Shown: positions 1 through 6,372, counted from the first letter of the stretch. The stretch is DNA of 7,857 bases from JANLQX01 sp031423635 (GCA_031423635.1 JANPFX010000038.1:1-7857), one strand, 5' to 3'. Made by a program: numbers and translations. Notes: generated by a model from the letters alone, not told the origin.

Positions 1-891
1 CTTCAGCGGGACGTCCCGCCAGTCGGCGGCGATGAGGGACCGGATCTGCACCGGTCCGCCGAACGTGTTCGGGTCCGGCACCGAGAGCGTGGCCTCCGAA
101 CCGTAGATCTCGATGTTGCGGTATCGACTGGCCTTCACGTCGAAGCTCGTCACCAGCGTTGCCGTTGGACCTGATGCGAACTCGATGATCGACGAGACGT
201 GGGTCGGCACCGTTGCCGTCACGACATCGCCCACGCGGCCCTTGGAGTGGACGACGCGTTCGGCGATGCCGATTCGGGCCGAACCCATCACCGAACGGGC
301 AGGGCCGAGCAGGAACGTCAGCGCCGTCAGGTAGTAGGGACCCATATCGAAGAGCGGGCCGGCGCCGGCCCCGTAGAAGATCTCCGGGTTCGGGTGCCAC
401 CACACCGGACCGAAGCCGAGCATGAACGCGTTCACGGCGAGCGGCTCGCCGATCATCCCACGGTCGATGGCGTCACGCACGGTCTGCAGTCCTGCGCCGA
501 GGAAGGTGTCGGGTGCGCAGCCGATGCGCAGGCCACGCTCCGCTGCAGTCCCGATGAGCGCGCGTCCGTCGTCGAAGTCGATGCCCAGAGGCTTCTCGCT
601 GAACACTGCCTTGCCGGCCGAGAGCGCCGCCCTCGAAACGGTCGTGTGGACGTGCGCGGGGGTCAGATTGACGACGGCATCGATCGACGGATCGGCGAGC
701 ATCTCGTCGACCGACATAGCCGTGGTGTGACGGGACGGCCCGGGCACCGCGGTGTAGTCCGCCGCGAGTTTCTCGGCGCGGCCGAGAATCCCGTCGGCGA
801 AGGCGCCGATCTCGATCCAGTCGATCTCGGCGAGCGTGCGCACATAGACCGGCGCGATGTTCCCGCAGCCGATGATGCCGATACGCGTCAT
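1..891 (-). CDS. Gfo/Idh/MocA-family NAD(P)-dependent oxidoreductase, 3' end missing
   Basis: Reading the minus strand from an ATG at 891 gives 297 open codons to the window edge, so the C-terminus is missing (family members are commonly 330-400 residues). The N-terminus is a Rossmann fold with the dinucleotide motif GIIGCGNIAPVY (residues 5-16). NLTPAH (75-80) and FSEKPLG (97-103), with the family's conserved Lys100, follow. The substrate domain contains GAGPLFDMGPYYLTAL (176-191), where many relatives have a His in a D-x-G-x-H motif; here the aligned residues are Pro-Tyr-Tyr. The family oxidises or reduces sugars, inositols and related compounds with NAD(P)H in the cytoplasm; the substrate cannot be read from sequence. 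The start overlaps the upstream isomerase stop as ATGA, which supports both the start choice and translational coupling. Family assignment is firm, specificity unknown. Confidence 0.93.
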   Translation of the reverse strand, partial: MTRIGIIGCGNIAPVYVRTLAEIDWIEIGAFADGILGRAEKLAADYTAVPGPSRHTTAMSVDEMLADPSIDAVVNLTPAHVHTTVSRAALSAGKAVFSEKPLGIDFDDGRALIGTAAERGLRIGCAPDTFLGAGLQTVRDAIDRGMIGEPLAVNAFMLGFGPVWWHPNPEIFYGAGAGPLFDMGPYYLTALTFLLGPARSVMGSARIGIAERVVHSKGRVGDVVTATVPTHVSSIIEFASGPTATLVTSFDVKASRYRNIEIYGSEATLSVPDPNTFGGPVQIRSLIAADWRDVPLK

Positions 892-1655
892 GCCCGGCCC
901 GCCGAGAAGCCGCCGCCCACGAGGAACCGGTGGCTGTCGGCCAAGGCCGAGAACATGTCGGCGTCGCAGCGGTCAAGCTCCACGATGTGCCACGCCGCTC
1001 CCGGAGCGGCAGCGAGGACCCGGGCGATGTCGACCGAGCCCGAGCCGACCGCAACCATGGAACTCTTGGGATCGTCCGCCGGGCCGTCTTTCACGTGCAG
1101 AAGCCGGATTCGGGCACCGGCTTCGACAATGGCATCAACCGGGTCGGCCCCACCGACGGTGGCCCAGTAGATGTCGAGCTCGGCGAAGACCGTCGGGTCG
1201 AGGCGTTCGAACAGGTGTGACCAGGCGGTGCGGCCGTCGATGATCGTCTCGAACTCCCACCAATGGTTGTGGTAGCCGAGGCTCAGCCCTCGGGAGCGGG
1301 AGATCGTGTTCGAGACGTTGAGCACCTCGGCGGTGCGCTTCACCGCGTCGAGGTCAGCGAACGAGGCCGGCGGCAAGAACGCCGCCACGACGGTGTCACA
1401 GCCGATGGACTGCACGTCGTCGAGGAGGGGATTGAGCACCTCGGGGTCGAGGCTTCCGGCGTGTGCGCTGCTCAACCGCAGGCCGATTTCGTCAGTGATC
1501 GTGCTGAACTGGGCCGGTGTGAGGTTGTGGAAACCGGCGAGCTCCACCCCGACGTAGCCCAAATCCGCCACCCGGCGCAGCACGGAGGCGAAGTCGTCCT
1601 TCGCCTGGTCCCGCAGGGAGTAGAGCTGGACGGCGATCGGCGGGGCGGAGGTCAT
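888..1655 (-). CDS. Sugar phosphate isomerase/epimerase (xylose isomerase-like TIM barrel)
   Basis: A 255-residue protein of normal length for the AP-endonuclease-2/xylose-isomerase-like TIM-barrel family. The first strand is PIAVQLYSLRDQ (6-17), typical of this family, followed by GVELAG (36-41) and SSAHAG (62-67). Probable metal and catalytic residues are in YHNHWWEF (128-135, with E134), ELDIYW (D161), LLHVKDG (H187) and IVELD (E226), a Glu/Asp/His/Glu pattern like that of IolE/IolI and tagatose epimerases. Members isomerise, epimerise or dehydrate sugars and cyclitols; the exact reaction is not deducible. The ATG at 1655 follows AAGGAGGG by only 1-2 nt, which is tight, but no ATG, GTG or TTG lies upstream in frame in the spacer I read, and a downstream start would cut the first strand. 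Its stop overlaps the next gene's ATG, so the pair is probably one operon working on one substrate pathway. Confidence 0.92.
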   Translation of the reverse strand: MTSAPPIAVQLYSLRDQAKDDFASVLRRVADLGYVGVELAGFHNLTPAQFSTITDEIGLRLSSAHAGSLDPEVLNPLLDDVQSIGCDTVVAAFLPPASFADLDAVKRTAEVLNVSNTISRSRGLSLGYHNHWWEFETIIDGRTAWSHLFERLDPTVFAELDIYWATVGGADPVDAIVEAGARIRLLHVKDGPADDPKSSMVAVGSGSVDIARVLAAAPGAAWHIVELDRCDADMFSALADSHRFLVGGGFSAGRA

Positions 1656-1663
1656 CCCTCCTT
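1656..1663 (-). promoter_or_regulatory. Shine-Dalgarno of the isomerase gene, unusually close to its ATG
   Basis: The minus strand reads AAGGAGGG directly before ATG. Complementarity to the 16S 3' end is strong, but the gap to the start is 1-2 nt instead of the usual 5-9. Since the protein's conserved N-terminus rules out a later start, the gene may be initiated inefficiently or depend on readthrough from upstream. Confidence 0.6.
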
Positions 1664-1699
1664 CGTAGACGAACCGCGGTGACGTTGCCAGCGCAGTTT

Positions 1700-1800
1700 C
1701 TGGGTCAGCTCACGTCGCTGGTTCGGATCACGTGCGAAAACGACGTCGGCGCCGACCCGATGCACGTGAGCCGACCCAGGCTGCACGCCAGCCGACCCAA
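1700..1800. repeat. About 100-bp imperfect palindrome built from four 17-bp motif copies
   Basis: This fills most of the 166-bp spacer between pheT and the isomerase. With TGGGTCGGCTCACGTGC as reference, copies lie at 1701-1717 (+, 14/17), 1719-1735 (+, 15/17), 1762-1778 (-, 17/17) and 1783-1799 (-, 15/17). The centre is the perfect palindrome GTCGGCGCCGAC at 1745-1756. Arms 1700-1715 and 1764-1779 can form 15 of 16 Watson-Crick pairs, and the remaining pair is G-U in minus-strand RNA. The transcript leaving pheT could therefore fold into a very stable stem-loop. There is no U-tract, so a standard intrinsic terminator is not shown. It may be a processing or transcription-end hairpin, a multi-site operator (several copies carry CACGTG), or a REP/MITE-like interspersed element. 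The structure is seen; the role is inferred. Confidence 0.8.
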
Positions 1801-1812
1801 GTTCGGGCGACA

Positions 1813-1824
1813 TAGCGCGCGCTA
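1813..1824. repeat. Perfect 12-bp palindrome at the pheT stop codon
   Basis: TAGCGCGCGCTA is self-complementary and contains the pheT stop (TAG, 1824-1822 on the minus strand). Just upstream, at 1830-1842 in the last pheT codons, GGAGC/GCTCC arms flank a 3-nt loop. Together with the larger palindrome at 1700-1800 they make the pheT 3' end strongly structured. Confidence 0.5.
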
Positions 1825-4218
1825 CCCGCGGAGCTCGGCTCCCGTGGCGGCCCGCACGGCATCGATGGCCGCCTGGCGGACGGCGGTCAGTTCGGCGTCG
1901 GCGAGGGTTCGATCGGATGCCGAAACTCGGATCCGGTAGGCCAGGCTGCGCGCGGCGTCGCTCACGCCCTTGCCCCGGTACACGTCGAACAGGGCAACGT
2001 GCTCGCACAACTCCCCCACGCCGGCCTTGATCGCCGCACCGACCTGACTTGCCGAAACACTGTCGGGAACGACGAACGCGAGATCGAAGTCGCTCGACGG
2101 GAACCGGCTGAAGCTGGCGACGTCGGCACTGCGCCGCGGCTGGGCGAGGAGGTTCTCGAGATCGAGCTGGAGATATCCGATCCGACGGTCGATCCCCCAT
2201 GCCTCGGCCACGGCCGGATCGACCTCGCCCACGATGCCGAGCGGGAAACCCGTCCCGGTGTTGACGACCTGCGCGCTGCGCGTCGGGTGAAGACCGGCGA
2301 CGTCGGCCGCACGGACGGCGATGGCGGCCGGGACGATGCGGAGCAGGCCGATGAGCCGATCGAGGGACCGGATTGCGCTACGGGCGTCGTCATCACCGGC
2401 GGCGAAAGCAACGGCGAGTTGATCACGCTCGTAGGGAAGGATCTGGTCGGGGCGCGGCGTTCCGAACACGTGGCCGATCTCGAACACGCGCATCGACGGG
2501 TTGCGATGGTTGGCGTTGTGGCTGAGCACCCGCAACAGCCCCGGCAGCAGACTGGGCCGCATCACCGACTCCTCCGGTGACATCGGGTTCGCCACGCGGA
2601 CGACGTCGGTGCGGTGGAGGGTCCGGGCGAGGTCGTCGTCACCCAGGAAGGTGGACGTCCACACTTCGCTGGCGCCGTCGGCAGTGAGCAGGTCGCCGAC
2701 CCGGCGACGGTCCGCCTGCCGTGGGGTGAGCCGACCGACAAGATCCGTACGGAGATGTCGACGCTCGATGTTGTCGTAGCCGAAGTGTCGGCCGACCTCT
2801 TCGATCACGTCGATCTCCGCAGTGGAGTCGGGCCGCCACGACGGGATGACGACGTCGTGCAGGCCGGGGTCCGTTCGTGTCGGCGTGAACCCGATGGGGG
2901 TGAGCAGCCCGGCGATGGTCTCGTCGGTCAGCGCCGTGCCGAGCACAAGGTTGACGCGATCGGTACGCACATGTACGGAGTGGTGGACGGCGGGCACCGG
3001 CCGGATGTCGTCGAAGGACTCGACCGTGGCATCGGGACAGGTGAGCCGGACGATCTCGACGAAACGCGCCGCAGCCGCGGGGATCGCCTCCAAATCAGTT
3101 CCGCGTTCGAACCTGGCCGACGCCTCGCTGCGGAGGTTGAGTCGCTTGGCCGTGCGGGCGATGCACATGGGCGTCCAGTGGGCGATCTCCAGCAGCAGGT
3201 TGCTCGTGGTGTCGGACACCTCGCTGGTGAGCCCGCCCATCACGGCGGCAATGCCGACTGCGGTGTCGGCGCCGTCGGTGATCACACCGTCCGCGCCCTG
3301 GGTGGCAAGCACGCGCTCGACACCGTCGAGGGTGGTCAGGTGTTCGCCCTCGTTCGCCCAGCGGACCCCGATGCGTCCACCGACGAGGGCGTCGAGGTCG
3401 AACGCGTGACTCGGGATGCCGAGCTCCAGCATCACCAGGTTCGAGGCGTCGACCAGGTTGGAGATGGGGCGCATCCCGGCGAGCGTGAGTCGGGCTTGCA
3501 CCCAGGTTGGCGACGGCGCGACGCGGACGTTGCGGATGACGGTGACGGTGAGCCGGTCGCAGAGGTCGGTGGCGGTGATCGACCCTCGTGTCGACGGTGA
3601 TCCCGACGGGGCGGCATCGAGGACCCCACCGATGATCCGTGGTGGGGTGAACGGGAGACGGAGCTTTGCGGCGAGGTCCCTGGCCACGCCGAGGACGCTC
3701 ATCGCGTCGGGACGGTTCGGGTTCACCGACAGGTCGAACACGACATCGGGGGTGATGCCGAGCGCTTCGTTGATCGGCTGCCCCAGCGCCGTGCCGACGG
3801 GGAGTTGGAGGATGCCGGTGTGATCGTCGTTGAGACCGAGCTCACGACTCGAGCACAGCATGCCGTTCGACCATTCGCCGCGGAGTTTGCGGCGCTCGAT
3901 GAGCATGCCGCCGGGCATGGTGGTGCCGAGGGTCGCGAGCGGAACGACGTCGCCCTCGGCGAAGTTCCATGCACCGCAGGCGATCTGGACCGTTTCGGTC
4001 TGCTCGGCCGCCGTGACGATGTCGACGAGGCGGACCTTGTCGGCATTCGGGTGGGGCCGGATGGCGCGCACCTGCGCCGTGATGATGCCGTCGAGGCCTT
4101 CCCCGATCTTCTCGACGCCTTCGACCTCGAGACCGAGGCCGTTGAAGATGGTGGTGAGCTCGTCGACGGACGCCGTGACCGCTACGAGTTCGCGCAACCA
4201 GGACAAGACGATTTTCAT
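1822..4218 (-). CDS. pheT: Phenylalanyl-tRNA synthetase beta subunit
   Basis: A 798-residue protein, the normal bacterial PheT length. It pairs with PheS in an (alpha-beta)2 enzyme that charges tRNA-Phe in the cytoplasm; the beta subunit binds tRNA and edits mischarged Tyr. Domains visible in order: N-terminal MKIVLSWLRELV, EMAP/OB-type tRNA-binding domain at about 40-150 (ending near the WSNGMLCSSRELGL segment), B3/B4 editing domain about 210-375 (HAFDLDAL at 271-278, RSEASARFERG at 363-373), B5 domain about 410-480 with the acidic RPDSTAEIDVIEEVGR (462-477), a degenerate catalytic-like core to about 690, and a C-terminal FDX-ACB anticodon-binding domain (about 703-797, SRFPSSDFDLAFVV). The ATG at 4218 matches the canonical N-terminus. 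No good Shine-Dalgarno precedes it (GAAGG lies 11 nt away), suggesting translation coupled to upstream reading. It follows pheS after 99 nt. Confidence 0.98.
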   Translation of the reverse strand: MKIVLSWLRELVAVTASVDELTTIFNGLGLEVEGVEKIGEGLDGIITAQVRAIRPHPNADKVRLVDIVTAAEQTETVQIACGAWNFAEGDVVPLATLGTTMPGGMLIERRKLRGEWSNGMLCSSRELGLNDDHTGILQLPVGTALGQPINEALGITPDVVFDLSVNPNRPDAMSVLGVARDLAAKLRLPFTPPRIIGGVLDAAPSGSPSTRGSITATDLCDRLTVTVIRNVRVAPSPTWVQARLTLAGMRPISNLVDASNLVMLELGIPSHAFDLDALVGGRIGVRWANEGEHLTTLDGVERVLATQGADGVITDGADTAVGIAAVMGGLTSEVSDTTSNLLLEIAHWTPMCIARTAKRLNLRSEASARFERGTDLEAIPAAAARFVEIVRLTCPDATVESFDDIRPVPAVHHSVHVRTDRVNLVLGTALTDETIAGLLTPIGFTPTRTDPGLHDVVIPSWRPDSTAEIDVIEEVGRHFGYDNIERRHLRTDLVGRLTPRQADRRRVGDLLTADGASEVWTSTFLGDDDLARTLHRTDVVRVANPMSPEESVMRPSLLPGLLRVLSHNANHRNPSMRVFEIGHVFGTPRPDQILPYERDQLAVAFAAGDDDARSAIRSLDRLIGLLRIVPAAIAVRAADVAGLHPTRSAQVVNTGTGFPLGIVGEVDPAVAEAWGIDRRIGYLQLDLENLLAQPRRSADVASFSRFPSSDFDLAFVVPDSVSASQVGAAIKAGVGELCEHVALFDVYRGKGVSDAARSLAYRIRVSASDRTLADAELTAVRQAAIDAVRAATGAELRG

Positions 4219-4276
4219 CGGGAGCAGGCCTTCGTGGTCGCGGAACTGGTGGGGCGAGCAGTGAAGCGGAGCGGAG

Positions 4277-4289
4277 CGGCGCAGCGCCG
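4277..4289 (-). other. Small GC hairpin in the pheS-pheT spacer
   Basis: CGGCG and CGCCG arms enclose a 3-nt loop, beside a short CCGCT/CCGCT direct repeat on the minus strand. In the pheT leader RNA it would sit just after the larger inverted repeat at 4292-4320. The function is unknown and it could be incidental in GC-rich DNA. Confidence 0.4.
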
Positions 4290-4291
4290 AT

Positions 4292-4320
4292 TGATCAGAC
4301 TCATCGTGGGCTTCTGATCA
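4292..4320. repeat. Perfect 8-bp inverted repeat spanning the pheS stop codon
   Basis: Arms TGATCAGA (4292-4299) and TCTGATCA (4313-4320) are perfect inverted copies with a 13-nt spacer. On the coding strand the first arm begins with the pheS TGA stop, so translating ribosomes would melt it and a stop there would let it reform. It could stabilise the pheS 3' end or tune the pheS/pheT ratio. There is no U-tract, so termination is not supported. Confidence 0.65.
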
Positions 4321-5367
4321 GAACTGCTGGAGCAGTCGGAGGTCGTTGTCCATGAAGACCCGGAGGTCTTCGACGCTGTGGCGGTTCATGGCAAGCCGGT
4401 CGATGCCGAACCCCCACGCGAATCCCGTCCATTCCTCCGGGTCGATGCCGCCGTTGCGAAGCACGTTCGGGTGGACCATCCCGCACCCGCCGAGCTCGAT
4501 CCACCCGGAGTGCGAGCAGACCCGGCAGCCGCCACCGCCACAGAACGGACACGTGATGTCGAATTCGGCCGACGGTTCGGTGAACGGGAAGAACGACGGC
4601 CGCAGCCGCACCTTGAGGTTCGTCCGCCCGAAGTATGCAGCGATGAACTGTTCGATGGTTCCGGCGAGGTGGCCGAGCGTGATGCCGCGATCGATGACCA
4701 GCGCCTCGATCTGATGGAAGACCGGGAGGTGTCGGGCGTCCGGAGTGTCGACGCGGTAGCAGCGCCCTGGCATGACGGCGTAGATCGGCGGCTCCTGCCC
4801 CTGCATCACGTGTATCTGCATGGGCGAGGTGTGGGTGCGCAGCAGTACATCGTCGCGGCGTCCGTCGGTGCCCGGAAGGTCGAGGAAGAACGTGTCGTGC
4901 ATGGTGCGCGCCGGATGCGCCGGCGGGAAGTTGAGGGCTTCGAAGTTGAACCAGTCGGTCTCGACCTCATTGCCATGGTGCACCGAGAATCCCATGCCGA
5001 CGAAGATGTCCTCGAGGTCTCTGATCGTCCGACTGATGAGGTGAAGCGTGCCCGGGAGTTTCGGGGAAAGCCGTTCCGTGAGATCGAGGCGTTCCGCTTC
5101 GAGCGTGGCCCGCCTGGCCGATTCCACGACGACCGCCCGCCGTTCGGCCAGTGCCGACGTGACCGCCGATCGGGCGGCGTTGATGGCAGCGCCGAAGGCC
5201 TTGCGGTCGTCGACAGACAGCGCTCCGAGTGTCTGGTTGGCCAACGTGATCGGGGCCTTCTTGCCGAGGACGGCGATCTCGACGGTCTTCAACGCTTCCG
5301 GTGTGTCGGCGGCGGAGATCGTCGCCAGAGCGTCCGCTTGGAGGCCGGCCAGTTCTTCGAGTCGCAT
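4318..5367 (-). CDS. pheS: Phenylalanyl-tRNA synthetase alpha subunit
   Basis: A 349-residue class II synthetase catalytic subunit that activates phenylalanine with ATP and transfers it to tRNA-Phe together with PheT. The N-terminal helical part (about 1-95) is the tRNA-binding coiled coil. The catalytic core carries LRTHTSPMQ (176-184), the FHQIE stretch (217-221), FPFTEPS (260-266), GGCGMVHPNVLRN (293-305) and the motif 3 region GFGIDRLAM (319-327). A Cys4 cluster, C273, C276, C281 and C284 in CPFCGGGGCRVC, looks like a small zinc knuckle; such an insertion occurs in some bacterial PheS but, as I recall, not in E. coli or Mycobacterium. The ATG at 5367 gives the normal N-terminus, though the nearest purine stretch (GAGG) is about 14 nt upstream, so the ribosome-binding site is weak. 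It is transcribed with pheT. Confidence 0.98.
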   Translation of the reverse strand: MRLEELAGLQADALATISAADTPEALKTVEIAVLGKKAPITLANQTLGALSVDDRKAFGAAINAARSAVTSALAERRAVVVESARRATLEAERLDLTERLSPKLPGTLHLISRTIRDLEDIFVGMGFSVHHGNEVETDWFNFEALNFPPAHPARTMHDTFFLDLPGTDGRRDDVLLRTHTSPMQIHVMQGQEPPIYAVMPGRCYRVDTPDARHLPVFHQIEALVIDRGITLGHLAGTIEQFIAAYFGRTNLKVRLRPSFFPFTEPSAEFDITCPFCGGGGCRVCSHSGWIELGGCGMVHPNVLRNGGIDPEEWTGFAWGFGIDRLAMNRHSVEDLRVFMDNDLRLLQQF

Positions 5368-5535
5368 CGCCGGCTCAGGCCTCGACGCGGACGGAAGTCG
5401 TGTTGCCGGCCCGGGGACGCAGCACGAGGACGCAGCACGAACGTTGCAGATTCACCGAATGATTCTGCCCGACAGTTGGGCCGGGCGAGGTGCAGTTCGG
5501 CGACACGTTGCGAGATGCCGTCACGGCAGAGATCG
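5368..5535 (-). promoter_or_regulatory. Spacer and putative structured leader between trmH and pheS
   Basis: These 168 nt hold no convincing gene. Downstream of the trmH stop in transcription order there is a TGCCG/CGGCA hairpin (5516-5528, 3-nt loop), a GCCCG/CGGGC hairpin (5467-5486, 10-nt loop), a hairpin with arms GCAGAATCA and TGAATCTGC (5446-5468, one A-A mismatch, 5-nt loop) that abuts the previous one, and then a tandem duplication. I see no T-box core sequence, no Phe-rich leader peptide, no U-tract and no clear -10 box. A leader controlling pheST is plausible but unproven. Confidence 0.4.
5415..5440. repeat. Perfect 13-bp tandem duplication in the pheS leader
   Basis: The plus strand reads GGACGCAGCACGA twice in immediate succession, 26 bp without a mismatch. 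It lies about 48 bp upstream of the pheS start. It may be a recent slippage duplication or a double binding site. Confidence 0.75.
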
Positions 5536-6333
5536 TCAGCGGCGTTGACGCGCCGCTTCGAATGCGAGAAGCGTCGCCGACATCGATACGTTGAGCGAGT
5601 CCGTCCGACCGGCCATGGGGATGGTGAGGCGGCCTTCGATGAGGTCGAGCTCGCCGGTCGACAGCCCACGGGCCTCGTTGCCGACGACAAGTGCGGTGGG
5701 ACCGGTGAGGTCGGCGCGGTCGTAGTCGACACTCCCGTCGGACGATACGACGGCCGCCCACGTCCGTACTCCCCACCCGACGAACGCCGAGACGACCTCG
5801 CCGGGAGAAACGCCGGTCACCACGGGCACGTGGAACAGCGCTCCGGCCGAGGCGCGGACCACCTTGGGGTTGGTCACGTCGACGCTGGAACCGGCGAACA
5901 CGACCCCGGCCGCCCCCGCCGCCTCTGCCGACCGCAGCAGGGTCCCCGCGTTGCCCGGGTCACGGAGATCGACAGCGACCAGGGCGAACCCGCCCGCACG
6001 GAGCCCGGGCTCCAGCGCGGTCAGCGCATCGGCGGACCGACGGACGACGGCACAGAGCGGCTGAGGGGTCTTCGTGTCGGAGATTCGTCCGAGCACATCG
6101 TCGGCGACGATGTGGACGGGCACATTGCGAGCCAGTCGAGAAAGGACGGGCTCCGCTGCGGCAACCGCCGCGCTGACGAAGACGGCGTCAACACCGATGC
6201 CGGCGTCGAGGGCTTCGGCCAGCACTTTCGCACCCTCGACCACGACGACACCTTCGCCCAGACGCGACTCGCGGCGCCCGATCAGGCGCCGCAATCGCTG
6301 CACGTGCTGGTTGTGCAAGGCCAGCGGCGTCAT
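5536..6333 (-). CDS. SpoU/TrmH (SPOUT) family RNA 2'-O-ribose methyltransferase
   Basis: A 265-residue protein with the layout of SpoU methyltransferases: an N-terminal substrate-binding domain (about 10-100, with VVVVEGAKVLAEAL at 29-42) and a C-terminal trefoil-knot domain. The three motifs are clear: DPGNAGTLLRSAEAAG (125-140, N128 and R134), ALVVGNEARGLS (214-225) and IPMAGRTDSLNVSMSA (238-253, SLNV at 246-249). These enzymes use S-adenosylmethionine to methylate a ribose 2'-OH in rRNA or tRNA; the target here is unknown. In Mycobacterium a relative annotated tsnR occupies the same place after rplT, so a link with ribosome maturation is reasonable, but I do not assign a symbol. An in-frame TGA lies 27 nt upstream of the ATG and no other start intervenes, so the start is well fixed despite the absence of a recognisable Shine-Dalgarno. 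Confidence 0.94.
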   Translation of the reverse strand: MTPLALHNQHVQRLRRLIGRRESRLGEGVVVVEGAKVLAEALDAGIGVDAVFVSAAVAAAEPVLSRLARNVPVHIVADDVLGRISDTKTPQPLCAVVRRSADALTALEPGLRAGGFALVAVDLRDPGNAGTLLRSAEAAGAAGVVFAGSSVDVTNPKVVRASAGALFHVPVVTGVSPGEVVSAFVGWGVRTWAAVVSSDGSVDYDRADLTGPTALVVGNEARGLSTGELDLIEGRLTIPMAGRTDSLNVSMSATLLAFEAARQRR

Positions 6334-6358
6334 CCGCGCATGGCCCGTGAAGATTGGT

Positions 6359-6372
6359 CAGGCCGAAGCCTG
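6359..6372 (-). other. UUCG-tetraloop hairpin between rplT and the methyltransferase
   Basis: On the coding strand CAGGC and GCCTG enclose TTCG. With its C-G closing pair this is the extra-stable cUUCGg loop in RNA. It starts 4 nt after the rplT stop. It is not followed by a U-run, so it is more likely a 3'-end stabiliser or processing signal than an intrinsic terminator. Confidence 0.45.

Noticed and set aside
199..1170. A 323-codon plus-strand ORF
   Set aside because: It overlaps both the oxidoreductase and the isomerase on the opposite strand; those genes carry clear family motifs, and this frame has none.
2614..3600. A 328-codon plus-strand ORF inside pheT
   Set aside because: It is antisense to conserved PheT domains, with shadow-type composition and no recognisable domain.
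5375..5530. GTG-initiated small ORF or Phe leader peptide upstream of pheS
   Set aside because: The frame is open but contains no Phe-rich stretch, no Shine-Dalgarno and no recognisable protein; an open frame of this length is common at high GC.
5368..5535. T-box riboswitch in front of pheS
   Set aside because: I could not find the conserved T-box core or a terminator/antiterminator pair by eye.
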